Shown: piece after piece, positions 50,391 to 60,003 of the stretch
How the letters are laid out: each line of letters opens with the position of its first letter
Position numbering within the stretch: the first letter of the stretch is position 1
Source of the DNA: Microbispora siamensis
Lineage (GTDB): Bacteria; Actinomycetota; Actinomycetes; Streptosporangiales; Streptosporangiaceae
Assembly: GCF_016863095.1 (NCBI RefSeq)
Contig: NZ_BOOF01000006.1
Span: forward strand, 124,001-188,000
Direction of reading: 5' to 3'
Length of the DNA: 64,000 nt
Notes under the pieces: generated by a model
Seen by the model: the letters and a program-made list of their open reading frames with translations, nothing else
Databases searched by the model: none
What the model was told of the DNA's origin: nothing
Program-made: the position numbers and the translations under genes

Positions 50391-52484
50391 GGTCATCCGG
50401 CGAACGAACTCCTCACGAAGATCGGCGAGAAGCGTCAGGCCGCTCTCCGTCTCGGCGTGCCAGAACTCCCAGCCGTTCAGCTTCCCGCCGCCGGTCGCAG
50501 CACCGGCGGCACCCGACGGACTGTCGAAGATCTCACCGTCAAGCTCGATTCTGCCCTCTGACGTGACGATGGCTGTCGTTTCCGTTCCCCGCTTGAGGTT
50601 CACGAGCCGGGCCCCGACATCGAGGAGTCCCTCATCGATCAGGTGCGAGAGGGTCGCGCCGAAGACCTCCGTGCGCTTGGGGGCGGGTCCCGGGTCGCCG
50701 GGCGCCGGATATTCGGGCTGGTACGAGGAATTGGCGAGTAATGCGAACGCGTCCCGCGTAACCTGCGCCATCAACCGGCGCCTCTCGGCGAGGAACGCCG
50801 GGTAGTCCATCTCCGTCCAGCCGTCGGGGAGGGCGTGCAGATAGGACTGCCGGGACAGTTCAGTGGCGGACAGACCCGCCTCGGCGACCTCCTCCGGCCA
50901 GTACGCGGACGGCGCCTTGTCGGAGATGGCGATGTTTGTGTGCCACTCCACGAGGGCCATGTTGGCGATCTGATTGATCTTGCCGGTGTCGGCCATCTTG
51001 AGGTTCTGACGCAGATGCTTGCGCGGGAACAGGTGGTGACGTTCGAGGCCCTTCTTCGCCGTGATCGCCGGGTCGAGCCGCGTACGGACGCCGATCCGCG
51101 ACAATAGCGCGGGGGCGTCGTGGATGTTGAGGGCCGCGATGTAGGCCATGAGCGCCGGCGACTTCGACGCGGAGGTGGCCAGGTCGTTGGGGAGCCTGAT
51201 GGTCCAGAAGTCGTTCGTCAACGTGTCGTTGATCGTCTTGTCGACCACCGCACAGAAACCCTCGGCGTCGCCGGGAGTCACGGCGTCGAGGAGGGCGAAG
51301 TCGCGTTCCGCCTGCGTCTCGAAGGATCCCGAGTAACGGCTCGTCATGTGCGCCATGAAGAACCACCGCGCGATGAGCTCGCGGAGACGGCGGATCGGCA
51401 CCTGGTAATGCACCCTACCGAAGAGCCACATCGCGTAGCTGAAGAGGATGGCGTTGTCGCTAGTGATCATCTTGCTGCCCCGGAAACCGGCGCGTTCCAG
51501 GCAGAGAAGGAATTCCTGCCAGTGCGTGAGGTTCAGAACGTGCTTCTGCGCCTCTTCCAGCCGGGCGAACTGGGCCTGTCTGCCTTCCGGTGAAAGGTCT
51601 CCCGATGCCAGATCACGCCCGCGCAGCAGGGTGTAGACGTTCTTGAGCACCGCCCGCCGGAACGCGAGCGCGACGGTGACGCGGAGAAGCTGCGGCGGCT
51701 GGGGCTGGATGTACCAGTTGAAGGGGGATGCCGTATCGAGCTCCGGTTTCTTGCTCAGCCGGCTGAAGTCCTCCAACTCCCGGCGGCCCTTCTCCCAGAA
51801 CACGCTCATCAGGGTCAGAATGAAGTCGGCCTGGTTGAGTGTGACGCCCTCGCTGTTGATGCGCACGAAGATCTCGGCCACCCGCTCCTCGTCGACCGAC
51901 CGGGCGAGCTCCGTCACGTTGAACACGTAGTTGCTCAGTTCATGCACCCGGTGAAGGCGGTCCTCGATGCGGTCGCGCTCCTCGACGTCGATCTCGCGGC
52001 GCGACTCAAGCCGGTGGAGGAACTCCCGGACCGTCTGTCGGATGTTGGGGGTCGTCCACATCACGCTGATGTCCGGGACGAACTCGGGGTCCTTCTCGAT
52101 CGCCGCGTCGGTGACGGCGAACGTCTCGTCGGAGGGGCGGAAGGCGATCCGGATGCGGGTCTTCGTATAGTCCTCCCGCAGGACCTCCTTCCCCTCCATG
52201 ACGGCGTAGAGCGAGGTGAGCCGCTGCTGGCCGTCGACGATGAGATAACGGGGCACCTTCCGGGCCGAGCCGATCTGCCGGGCGCCTGGATCGGCGTCGG
52301 TCTCCCAGAACAGCAGGAACCCCACCGGGAACCCCTTGTACATGGAGTCGAACAGCGAGCGGACCTTCGTCGCCTGCCAGACGAAGGGCCGCTGGATGTC
52401 GGGCAGCGCGATATCCCCGTGATCGATGGCCTGAACGAGAAAGCTGACGGAATAAGTGGCGTTCCGATAGAGCACCACGGCCAT
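50382..52484 (-). CDS. DUF262-HNH-RAMA protein (GmrSD-like)
   Basis: 700 residues from the ATG at 52484 (AGGCAGGTGATC upstream). Residues about 10-260 are a DUF262/ParB-like GmrS domain: DIQRPFVWQATKVRSLFDSM, then VDGQQRLTSLYAVM, the likely NTP-binding or nicking motif. About 480-560 is an HNH/DUF1524-like nuclease: GLERHHLFPRKHLRQNL, NQIANMALVEWHTNIAISDK. The last 95 residues form a RAMA module: LSHLIDEGLLDVGARLVNLKRG, VTSEGRIELDGEIFDSPSGAA, LNGWEFWH. RAMA is proposed to read modified adenine or other bases. Together this predicts a modification-dependent restriction enzyme. It is convergent and overlapping with the Abi_C gene. Confidence 0.85.
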   Translation of the reverse strand: MAVVLYRNATYSVSFLVQAIDHGDIALPDIQRPFVWQATKVRSLFDSMYKGFPVGFLLFWETDADPGARQIGSARKVPRYLIVDGQQRLTSLYAVMEGKEVLREDYTKTRIRIAFRPSDETFAVTDAAIEKDPEFVPDISVMWTTPNIRQTVREFLHRLESRREIDVEERDRIEDRLHRVHELSNYVFNVTELARSVDEERVAEIFVRINSEGVTLNQADFILTLMSVFWEKGRRELEDFSRLSKKPELDTASPFNWYIQPQPPQLLRVTVALAFRRAVLKNVYTLLRGRDLASGDLSPEGRQAQFARLEEAQKHVLNLTHWQEFLLCLERAGFRGSKMITSDNAILFSYAMWLFGRVHYQVPIRRLRELIARWFFMAHMTSRYSGSFETQAERDFALLDAVTPGDAEGFCAVVDKTINDTLTNDFWTIRLPNDLATSASKSPALMAYIAALNIHDAPALLSRIGVRTRLDPAITAKKGLERHHLFPRKHLRQNLKMADTGKINQIANMALVEWHTNIAISDKAPSAYWPEEVAEAGLSATELSRQSYLHALPDGWTEMDYPAFLAERRRLMAQVTRDAFALLANSSYQPEYPAPGDPGPAPKRTEVFGATLSHLIDEGLLDVGARLVNLKRGTETTAIVTSEGRIELDGEIFDSPSGAAGAATGGGKLNGWEFWHAETESGLTLLADLREEFVRRMTSN

Positions 52485-52592
52485 GATCACCTGCCTTCGA
52501 GACGACAAAACACGGTGATCATGACTCTAATTGGCGAACTCCTTACTCTGCCGTGACTGTCTCCGGACTGATCGCCTGGGACTCCAAGAAAA

Positions 52593-54290
52593 TCAGACCT
52601 CCGTGACGGCCAGGGAGCGGCCCGGTAGGTCGAGAACGTCGTCGGTCAGGCGGGCGGACTCGTCGGAGGCGAGCAGGATCCGCGACGCGGCCAGCCGTAC
52701 GGGGACCGGGCCTTCGGCGAAGTTGGCGGCGATCCGCAGCGAGCCGCGTTCGATCACCAGGACGCGCCGCTCCTCGTCCACCTCGACCCGCACCCGGTCG
52801 AGACGGGGATCGGTGAGATCGGGATGAGACTTGCGGAGCGCGAGCAGGTCGCGATACCAGCCCAGCAGCGAGGCGTGCTCGTCCTTGGCCAGCTCCTCCC
52901 AGTCGAGCTTGGAGCGCAGGAAGGTCGTCTCCTCGCCCGGCTCGGGGGCCTTCCAGTCGTAGCCGAAGCCCTCGAACTCCTTCCTGCGCCGTTCGCCCTC
53001 GCCCTCCGCCAGGTGCGGCTCGAAGTGGTCGGTGAAGAAGTAGAACGGGGTGGTCGCGCCCCACTCCTCGCCCATGAACAGCATCGGGGTGAACGGCGAG
53101 GTCAGCAGCAGCCCGGAGGCGAGGCGGAGCTGCTCGGGCCGCATGCGGTCGCCCTCGGGCCGGTTGCCGATCTGGTCGTGGTTCTGCGCGCAGCAGACGA
53201 ACCGGTGCCCGGGAATCCCGGTCGCCGGCCTGCCGTGCGAGCGCCCCCGGAACGTCGAATAGGTGCCGTCGTGGAAGTAGCCGGACGTCAGCACCTTGGC
53301 CAGGGACGACAGGGTGGCGAAGTCGCCGTAGTAGGCGTTGGTCTCCCCGGTGACGTTCGCGTGGATGGCGTGGTGGACGTCGTCGTTCCAGCTCGCGTCC
53401 ATGCCGAGGCCGCCGGCCTCGCGCGGGGTGACCATGCGGGGGTCGTTGAGGTCCGACTCGGCGATGAGCGTCAGCGGGCGGCCGACCGCGGCGGACAGCA
53501 CGTCGACCTCGGCCGACAGCTCCTCGAGGAAGTGGACGGCGCGCTTGTCGTGCAGGGCGTGCACGGCGTCGAGGCGCAGCCCGTCGATGTGGTAGTCACG
53601 CAGCCACTGCAGGGCGTTCTCGATGAAGTAGCGCCGCACCTCGTCCGAGCCCGGCCCGTCCAGGTTGACCGCGTCGCCCCAGTAGGACCCCTTCGCGTCG
53701 TGGAAGTAGGGCCCGAACTTGGCGAGGTAGTTGCCCGAAGGCCCGAGGTGGTTGTAGACGACGTCGAGGATCACGCCGAGACCGGCCCGGTGGCAGGCGT
53801 CCACCAGGCTCTTGAGCCCGTCCGGCCCGCCGTACTCCTCGAAGACCGCGTACAGGTCGACGCCGTCGTACCCCCAGTTGCGACGGCCGGGGACGGGCGG
53901 GACCGGCATGATCTCGACGAAGTCGACGCCGAGGTCCACCAGGTGCTCCAGCCGGTCGGCCACTCCCCGGAAGGTGCCCTCGGGCGAGAACGTGCCGACG
54001 TGCAGCTCGTAGATCACCCCGCCGCGCAGGTCGCGGCCGAGCCAGTCCTGGTCTCTCCAGGTGAACCTGTCGTGGTGGTAGACCCGGCTCGGGCCGTTCA
54101 CCCCGTACGGCTGCCGCCGCGTCCGGGGGTCGGGGAACGGCCCGTCGCCGTCCACGAAGAAGGCGTAGTCGAGGTCGTGCTCGTCGCCGGGGGCGGTCCA
54201 CCAGCCGCCCTCCCCCCGGGACATCATGTGCCGGGCGCCGCCGTACTCGACCTGGACCCGCACCGCCTCGGGCGCCCACACCTCGAACAT
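52593..54290 (-). CDS. treZ: malto-oligosyltrehalose trehalohydrolase
   Basis: 565 residues. A GH13 enzyme that releases trehalose from malto-oligosyltrehalose made by TreY. An N-terminal CBM48-like E-set (FEVWAPEAVRVQVEYGG) precedes the barrel with YELHVGTFSPEGTF, DVVYNHLGPSGNY, nucleophile Asp in DGLRLDAVHAL, acid Glu in LIAESDLNDPRMV and AQNHDQIGNRP. The start is put at the second ATG (54290), six bases after GGGGAG and matching the family start MFEVWAP; an ATG at 54296 is also present. It is the last gene of the treX-treY-treZ set, 28 bases after treY. Confidence 0.96.
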   Translation of the reverse strand: MFEVWAPEAVRVQVEYGGARHMMSRGEGGWWTAPGDEHDLDYAFFVDGDGPFPDPRTRRQPYGVNGPSRVYHHDRFTWRDQDWLGRDLRGGVIYELHVGTFSPEGTFRGVADRLEHLVDLGVDFVEIMPVPPVPGRRNWGYDGVDLYAVFEEYGGPDGLKSLVDACHRAGLGVILDVVYNHLGPSGNYLAKFGPYFHDAKGSYWGDAVNLDGPGSDEVRRYFIENALQWLRDYHIDGLRLDAVHALHDKRAVHFLEELSAEVDVLSAAVGRPLTLIAESDLNDPRMVTPREAGGLGMDASWNDDVHHAIHANVTGETNAYYGDFATLSSLAKVLTSGYFHDGTYSTFRGRSHGRPATGIPGHRFVCCAQNHDQIGNRPEGDRMRPEQLRLASGLLLTSPFTPMLFMGEEWGATTPFYFFTDHFEPHLAEGEGERRRKEFEGFGYDWKAPEPGEETTFLRSKLDWEELAKDEHASLLGWYRDLLALRKSHPDLTDPRLDRVRVEVDEERRVLVIERGSLRIAANFAEGPVPVRLAASRILLASDESARLTDDVLDLPGRSLAVTEV

Positions 54291-54318
54291 GCGCATCTCC
54301 CCCTATCGGACGAAGCCG

Positions 54319-56529
54319 TCAGCCTTCGAGAATCGCGACCGGGTACGCGGACAGCAGGTCGGCCATCCGCACCTCACCCGCGTGCTCGGCGCCGGTGAGC
54401 AGGTCGCGCCAGCGCCCCGGCGGCAGCGTGATCGTCTCACTCCCCCAGCCGCCCCTGCGCTCCAGCCCGACCGGCAGCCGGGTCGCGACCACGACCGCGG
54501 CCGTCCCCTGCCCGGGAACGCCACGCGTGAACGCGATCGCGTGCTCCCCCGCCTCGACCGGCGCGTACGGCGCCTCGGGGTCGAGCCGCTGCCGCAGGCG
54601 GAGCGCGGCGGCGGTGACGCGGATCTTCTGGCCGTCCCAGCTGTCGTCGGGCTCGGCCAGCAGTCGGCGGCGCCGCTCGAAGTCCACCGGCCGCCGGTTG
54701 TCCGGGTCGACCAGCGAGAAGTCGGTGATCTCGTTGCCCTGGTAGACGTCCGGGATGCCCGGCATGAGGAGCTGGACGGCCTTCTGCGCCAGCGAGTTGA
54801 CCCGGGCGTACCGGTCCACGACCTCGGTGAACGAGGCGACCGAGTAGCCGCAGGCGTCGATGGCCCGCCGGGCGAAGTCCCTGATCCCCTCCTCGTACGC
54901 CGGGTCGGGGTTCAGCCAGGAGATGGACGTCTTGGCCTCGCGCGCGGCCTTGAGCAGGTAGTCGGTGAAGCGGTCGAGGCCGATCGGCCAGGCCGCCATC
55001 AGCGACTGCCAGGCGAGGTAGTCGAGCTTGGGGTCGAACGACACGGCCGCCGTCCAGGAGTCGACGGCCATCGTCCACTCCTCGGGCATCTCCGACAGCA
55101 CCGCGAGACGGGCGCGCACGTCCTCCGACCGCTTGGTGTCGTGGGTGGACAGCGTGGTCATCGTCCGCGGCGGCAGCCCGGCGCAGAACTCGTGGAACTC
55201 GGCGGGCGACACCCCGAACCTGTCGGGCTCCCCGCCCACCTCGTTGAGGCAGGCCAGCGGATACCAGCGGTAGAGCGCGGTGTCCTCCACCCCCTTGGCC
55301 ATGACCGGCCCGCAGGTCTGCTGGAAGCGGGTGACCGCCTCGGGCGGGCCGTACAGGACGAGGTTGGCGGCCTTGGCCACCGCGTCGGGGTCGGTCCTGG
55401 TGGCCGCCAGCCCGGCCGCCTCCTGGATGATCGCCTCGGATTCGGCGGACGGCTGCTCGCCCGGGTTCACGTACGCCCGGTAGACGGGCATCGCGGCCAG
55501 CAGTTCCACGACGGCGTCGCGCAGCTCCGGGTCGCCGAGATCGTCGGTCAGCCGGTCGACCTCCCCGCGGAAGAACAGGTCGATGACGTACTTCTTGGAG
55601 TCGTGGCGCACGGTCTCGTAGTCGTCGCGTACGCCGGTGTGGCGGCCGAACGTCTCGATCAGCGCGTCGCGGCCGGCCGGGTCGACGAACAGCCGGGTGA
55701 CCATGTTGAGCGCGTCGTACCCCGTGGTGCCGTCGCACGGCCAGTCGGCGGGCAGCCGTTCGCCGTCGATGAGGATCTTCTCCACCCACAGCGGGCCGGG
55801 CACGTGCGGGCGCAGCCACCGCAGGTAGCCGCGGGGGTCGGCCAGGCCGTCCGGGTGGTCGACGCGCAGCCCGTGGATCACGCCCTCGTCGATGAGGCGG
55901 AAGGTGACGGCGTGAGTGGCCTCGAAGACCTCGGGGTCCTCCACACGCAGGCCCATCAGCGACGACACGTCGAAGAACCGCCGGTAGCCGGGGCTCTCGC
56001 GCCAGTGGGCCAGCCGGTAGTGCTGGGCCTCCAGCAGCTCCGGCAGCGGCAGGTGCTCGGTGCCCGGCCTGATCGGGAACGCGTGGTCGTGGTAGCGCAG
56101 CACCTGACCGTCCACGCCGTCGTCCACACGCAGCGCCTCGTCGGCGTCGTCGCCGAGCAGCGGGAGGGTGACCGGCCACTGGAAGTCGAACCACCGGGAG
56201 GCCGGCGACCCCGGACCGTCCCGCAGCGCCGCCCACAGCTGGGCGTTGTCCGACTCCGGCACCGGCACGGTCATGTGGTTGGGCACGATGTCGGAGACCA
56301 GCGGCATGCCCTCGGCCGCCAGCGCCCGCAGGCCCTCCTCGCCGCCGAACTCCTCGCGTACGCGGCCGTGGTCGGTCACGTCGTACCCGTGCTGGGACTC
56401 CCGGCAGGCCTGGAGGATCGGCGACAGGTAGAGGTGGCCTGCCCCCAGGTCACGGAGGTATCCGACGAGGCTCGCGGCCTGGGCGAATCCGAAGTCGGGC
56501 GTCAGCTGCACCCGATAGGTAGAAGTCAC
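54319..56529 (-). CDS. treY: malto-oligosyltrehalose synthase
   Basis: 736 residues from the GTG at 56529 (MTSTYRVQLTPDFGFAQAASLVGYLRDLGAGHLYLSPIL; AAAGGCGG upstream). It rearranges the reducing-end alpha-1,4 bond of a maltodextrin to alpha-1,1. GH13 barrel motifs: DIVPNHM, nucleophile Asp in HGLRVDHPDGLADP, acid Glu in WVEKIL, and STHDTKRSEDVRARL. The long central helical inserts typical of TreY are present (about 240-560). It is a little shorter than some actinomycete TreY (about 750-800). It is followed by treZ and preceded, 184 bases upstream, by treX; a TAGAGT-like box in that gap could be an internal promoter. Confidence 0.96.
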   Translation of the reverse strand: MTSTYRVQLTPDFGFAQAASLVGYLRDLGAGHLYLSPILQACRESQHGYDVTDHGRVREEFGGEEGLRALAAEGMPLVSDIVPNHMTVPVPESDNAQLWAALRDGPGSPASRWFDFQWPVTLPLLGDDADEALRVDDGVDGQVLRYHDHAFPIRPGTEHLPLPELLEAQHYRLAHWRESPGYRRFFDVSSLMGLRVEDPEVFEATHAVTFRLIDEGVIHGLRVDHPDGLADPRGYLRWLRPHVPGPLWVEKILIDGERLPADWPCDGTTGYDALNMVTRLFVDPAGRDALIETFGRHTGVRDDYETVRHDSKKYVIDLFFRGEVDRLTDDLGDPELRDAVVELLAAMPVYRAYVNPGEQPSAESEAIIQEAAGLAATRTDPDAVAKAANLVLYGPPEAVTRFQQTCGPVMAKGVEDTALYRWYPLACLNEVGGEPDRFGVSPAEFHEFCAGLPPRTMTTLSTHDTKRSEDVRARLAVLSEMPEEWTMAVDSWTAAVSFDPKLDYLAWQSLMAAWPIGLDRFTDYLLKAAREAKTSISWLNPDPAYEEGIRDFARRAIDACGYSVASFTEVVDRYARVNSLAQKAVQLLMPGIPDVYQGNEITDFSLVDPDNRRPVDFERRRRLLAEPDDSWDGQKIRVTAAALRLRQRLDPEAPYAPVEAGEHAIAFTRGVPGQGTAAVVVATRLPVGLERRGGWGSETITLPPGRWRDLLTGAEHAGEVRMADLLSAYPVAILEG

Positions 56530-56713
56530 CGAACCGCCTTTCGCAGCGCGTTTCCGGAGGTCGTGTTCATAGTGCACGTCACGAGCGCGCCCCGGCCAGC
56601 ACCGCGACGGCCAGGAGAAGCGACGGACGGGAGGAGCGAGGGACGGGAACCCCTCTTGCCCGGTGCGACGCGGACTAACGCCGCATCGCACTCTATTCGG
56701 GCATCGGTGCTGG

Positions 56714-58885
56714 TCAGGACCCCAGCACGGGCCCGACCCGGCGCAGCACCCGCACCGACCGGCCGCTCACGGGCACGGCCTCGCCGGCCCGGCACACGCG
56801 CGACTCGCTCAGCACCGGCATCGCCGTGTCCAGCTCGGTCGCCCACAGCTCGCCGTAGTCGTCGGGGATCGTGAATTTGATGACCTCGTGGTGGGCGTTG
56901 AACAGCAGCAGGAACGAGTCGTCGCGGATCCGCCGGCCGCGCCGGTCGGGCTCGGTGATGGCGTCGCCGTTCAGGAACACCGCCAGCGCCTTGGCGTAGC
57001 CGTTCGTCCAGTCGGCGTCGGCCATCTCGGTGCCGGACGGCGTGAGCCAGGCGATGTCGCTCAGCTCGTCGTGCGATCCGCGTACGGGCCGGCCGTAGAA
57101 GAAGCGGCGGCGGCGGAAGACCGGGTGGTCGCGGCGCAGCCGGGCCAGGCGCCGGGTGAAGTCGAGGAGCTGGCGCTTCTCCCTGGTTCCCGCGTCGTCC
57201 CCGGTGGCGGAGTTTCGGGCGCCGGCCTCGAGGATCGTGCCCCAGTCGACCCAGCTGATCTCGTTGTCCTGGCAGTAGGAGTTGTTGTTGCCCTGCTGGG
57301 TGCGGCCGATCTCGTCGCCGTGCGACAGCATCGGCACGCCCTGCGACAGGAACAGCGTGGCCAGGAAGTTGCGCTTCTGCCGCTCGCGGAGCTGGGCGAC
57401 CGGGCCGGTGGCCGGGCCCTCCACCCCGCAGTTCCAGGAGCGGTTGTCGTCCGCGCCGTCGCGGTTGTCCTCGCCGTTGGCCTCGTTGTGCTTGTCGTTG
57501 TACGACACCAGGTCCTGAAGCGTGAAGCCGTCGTGGCAGGTGACGAAGTTGATCGACGCGGCGGGGCGGCGGCTGTCGTCCTGGTAGAGGTCGCTCGACC
57601 CGGTGAGGCGGCTGGCGAATTCCGGCAGCGCGGCGGGCTCGCCCCGCCACAGGTCGCGGATCGTGTCGCGGTAGCGGCCGTTCCACTCGGTCCAGCGGGC
57701 CGGGAAGTTGCCGACCTGGTAGCCGCCGGGTCCGACGTCCCACGGCTCGGCGATGAGCTTGACCTGCGACAGCACCGGGTCCTGCTGGACGAGGTCGAAG
57801 AACGCGCTCAGCCGGTCGACCTCGTGCAGCTCACGGGCGAGGGAGGCCGCGAGGTCGAAGCGGAAGCCGTCCACGTGCATGTCGCGCACCCAGTAGCGCA
57901 GCGAGTCCATGATCAGCTGCAGCGCGTGCGGGCTGCGCATCAGCAGGCTGTTGCCGGTGCCGGTGGTGTCCATGTAGTAGCGCCGGTCGTCCTCGACCAG
58001 CCGGTAGTAGTTGGCGTTGTCGATGCCGCGCATCGACAGGGTCGGGCCCAGGTGGTTGCCCTCCGCCGTGTGGTTGTAGACGACGTCGAGGATCACCTCG
58101 ATGCCCGCCTCGTGCAGGGCCTTCACCATCGCCTTGAACTCCAGCACCTGCCCGCCGCGCTGCCCGGAGCTGGAGTACGCGTTGTGCGGCGCGAAGAAGC
58201 CGATCGTGTTGTAGCCCCAGTAGTTGGACAGCCCCCGCTTCTCCAGCATGTGGTCGGTCACGAACTGGTGGACCGGCATGAGCTCGATCGCGGTGACGCC
58301 GAGCGAGGTGAGGTGGTCGATGATCTCGGGGTGGCCGAGCGCGGCGTACGTGCCCCGGATCCGCTCCGGGATCTTCGGGTGGCTGATCGTGAGGCCGCGC
58401 ACGTGCGCCTCGTAGATCACCGTGTCGTGGTACGGCGTGGCCGGCGGCCGGTCGTGCCCCCAGCCGAAGAAGGGGTTGACGACGATCGACCTCGGCACGT
58501 ACGGCGCCGAGTCGCTGTCGTCCCGGCTGTCCGGCTCGCCGAAGCGGTAGCCGTACACCGCCTGGTCCCAGCTGACCGAGCCCTCCACCGCCTTGGCGTA
58601 CGGGTCGATCAGCAGCTTGTTGGGGTTGCAGCGCAGGCCGTCGCCGGGCGAGTAGGGCCCGTGGACGCGGTAGCCGTACCGCTGGCCCGGACCCACCCCG
58701 GGCAGGTAGCAGTGCCAGACGAAGCCGTCCACCTCGCTCAGCGTGACGCGCTCCTCGTTGCCGTCGTCGTCGAACAGGCACAGCTCGACGCGCTCGGCCA
58801 CCTCGGAGAAGAGCGCGAAGTTGGTGCCCGCGCCGTCGTACGTCGCCCCGAGCGGATAGGAATCCCCCGGCCAGATCTCCCTCAC
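56714..58885 (-). CDS. treX: glycogen debranching enzyme
   Basis: 723 residues, GlgX/TreX family. It cleaves alpha-1,6 branches of glycogen to give linear chains for TreY. An N-terminal CBM48 (YPLGATYDGAGTNFALFSEVAERVELCLFDDDG) precedes the GH13 barrel: YEAHVRGLTISHPKIPERIRGTY, DVVYNHTAEGNH, nucleophile in DGFRFDLAASL, acid Glu in LIAEPWDVGPGGYQVGNFP, and VTCHDGFTLQDLVSYN. The GTG start at 58885 (MREIWPGDSYPLGATYD) fits the family. It is the first gene of the trehalose-from-glycogen set. The 315-base gap upstream (58886-59200) holds its promoter region. Confidence 0.95.
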   Translation of the reverse strand: MREIWPGDSYPLGATYDGAGTNFALFSEVAERVELCLFDDDGNEERVTLSEVDGFVWHCYLPGVGPGQRYGYRVHGPYSPGDGLRCNPNKLLIDPYAKAVEGSVSWDQAVYGYRFGEPDSRDDSDSAPYVPRSIVVNPFFGWGHDRPPATPYHDTVIYEAHVRGLTISHPKIPERIRGTYAALGHPEIIDHLTSLGVTAIELMPVHQFVTDHMLEKRGLSNYWGYNTIGFFAPHNAYSSSGQRGGQVLEFKAMVKALHEAGIEVILDVVYNHTAEGNHLGPTLSMRGIDNANYYRLVEDDRRYYMDTTGTGNSLLMRSPHALQLIMDSLRYWVRDMHVDGFRFDLAASLARELHEVDRLSAFFDLVQQDPVLSQVKLIAEPWDVGPGGYQVGNFPARWTEWNGRYRDTIRDLWRGEPAALPEFASRLTGSSDLYQDDSRRPAASINFVTCHDGFTLQDLVSYNDKHNEANGEDNRDGADDNRSWNCGVEGPATGPVAQLRERQKRNFLATLFLSQGVPMLSHGDEIGRTQQGNNNSYCQDNEISWVDWGTILEAGARNSATGDDAGTREKRQLLDFTRRLARLRRDHPVFRRRRFFYGRPVRGSHDELSDIAWLTPSGTEMADADWTNGYAKALAVFLNGDAITEPDRRGRRIRDDSFLLLFNAHHEVIKFTIPDDYGELWATELDTAMPVLSESRVCRAGEAVPVSGRSVRVLRRVGPVLGS

Positions 58886-59010
58886 TGGACCTCCTCGCCC
58901 TCCGGCTCGGCGGTCACGCCGGGAAGGTCCCGGAGCCCACCGGCTCTATGGTCGCGCTCGCTCACGGTCCGGCCCCTCCCGGGAACCCCGCCTGCGAGAT
59001 CGTGGTGCTG

Positions 59011-59030
59011 GATGTCGTTCACAAGACATC
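59011..59030. promoter_or_regulatory. dyad upstream of treX; otherwise empty 315-base gap
   Basis: The gap 58886-59200 has no gene. GATGTC-N8-GACATC (59011-59030) is a perfect 6-bp-arm dyad 126 bases before the treX start and could be an operator for the trehalose set. Nothing else stands out apart from the hairpin at 59139-59154. Confidence 0.35.
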
Positions 59031-59138
59031 GTGCCTGCCCAGAAAAGGCTTCGACAGTCCCGCCACGTTAACTGCGTGTATGGCAACGGGTGGAACCGCC
59101 CATCAACGAGCAAAGCACCGGTGACCTGGACCGACTCT

Positions 59139-59154
59139 CCGCCTACGGAGGCGG
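59139..59154 (-). terminator. small hairpin after the MBL-fold gene
   Basis: CCGCCT-ACGG-AGGCGG is a perfect 6-bp stem about 45 bases past the end of the MBL-fold gene. It may end that transcript. Confidence 0.4.
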
Positions 59155-59200
59155 GCGTCCGTCCCGCCCGTCACGGACCGCAGTCGTCCGCGCGGTTGAC

Positions 59201-59947
59201 TCACCCGGGATCGGACCTGCCGGCGAGGCCGCGTACGGCGCCGATCACCCGGGCGACGCGGTCCCCGGTCGCGGTGGGCCCGTGAGCCGAGGCGATCGCG
59301 ATGATCTCCATGGCCGCGAGCCGGTCGACGTGGCGGCCGAAGATCCGCGGGTCGAGCCAGCGGTGCCAGGGGCTGAGCCCGGCGCCGAAGGCGCGCACGG
59401 CCTCCAGGTAGTCCTCCATCGGGAGGTCACCCGCGTCCGCGGTCGCGACCGGCGTCCCGGCCCCGAAGCAGTCGGCCGCCCAGTAAACGCCGCTGCGGTC
59501 GTCGTACAGCCCTCGGGTCGCGGGCGCGTCGTAGAGCGGGGGCCGGACCGCGGTCAGCCGCCGGTCGCCCGCGTCGAACGACTCGTCGTCGGCGATCCGG
59601 CGTGTACGGCCCGGCGGCGGCACGAAGCCGCGCCCGGGACGCGGGGGCGAGCCGGTGACCAGCGTCGCGTCCGGGCACATCTCCAGGGCGACCTCCAGGT
59701 TGCCCGCGTGGTCGGGGTCGTCGTGGCTCAGGAAGATCCAGCGCACGTCGCGCGGCTCCACGACGGAGAAGACGTCCTCGGTCCAGCGCTCGCGGTGCTC
59801 GGCCGCGCCGGTGTCCACGATCACCGGTTCGCGCCCGGTGATGACCATCGAGTTGACGTGCGCGTATCCCGCCGCCGCGGGTTCGATCACCGGGACGAGC
59901 ACCACGTCGGGCGCGATCCGCCAGGGACCTGTCAGCTGTGTCTCCAT
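59201..59947 (-). CDS. MBL-fold metallo-hydrolase, flavodiiron-like
   Basis: 248 residues. The metal-binding motif reads SHDDPDHAGN (HxDxDH, where the classical lactamase motif is HxHxDH). The N-terminal strand order VNSMVITGREPVIVDTGAAEHRERW, the later VYWAADCFGAG and a C-terminal HGP complete a beta-lactamase fold. The HxDxDHxGN form is like the oxygen/NO reductase (FprA/ROO) beta-lactamase domain, but there is no flavodoxin domain. It may act as a redox or hydrolytic enzyme on an unknown substrate. It has no signal peptide. It is convergent with nothing and follows, 56 bases downstream, the HxlR gene on the same strand. Confidence 0.88.
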   Translation of the reverse strand: METQLTGPWRIAPDVVLVPVIEPAAAGYAHVNSMVITGREPVIVDTGAAEHRERWTEDVFSVVEPRDVRWIFLSHDDPDHAGNLEVALEMCPDATLVTGSPPRPGRGFVPPPGRTRRIADDESFDAGDRRLTAVRPPLYDAPATRGLYDDRSGVYWAADCFGAGTPVATADAGDLPMEDYLEAVRAFGAGLSPWHRWLDPRIFGRHVDRLAAMEIIAIASAHGPTATGDRVARVIGAVRGLAGRSDPG

Positions 59948-60003
59948 GCCTCACAGGCTCGGCGGGCGGTCTTGTTCCGAACTTGGCGCGGGCTTGCCGG
60001 GGT

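Noticed and set aside
54226-56874. 882-codon plus-strand frame across treY
   Set aside because: Antisense shadow of treY, rich in Val/Gly/His/Arg repeats and without motifs. TreY on the minus strand has all GH13 motifs.
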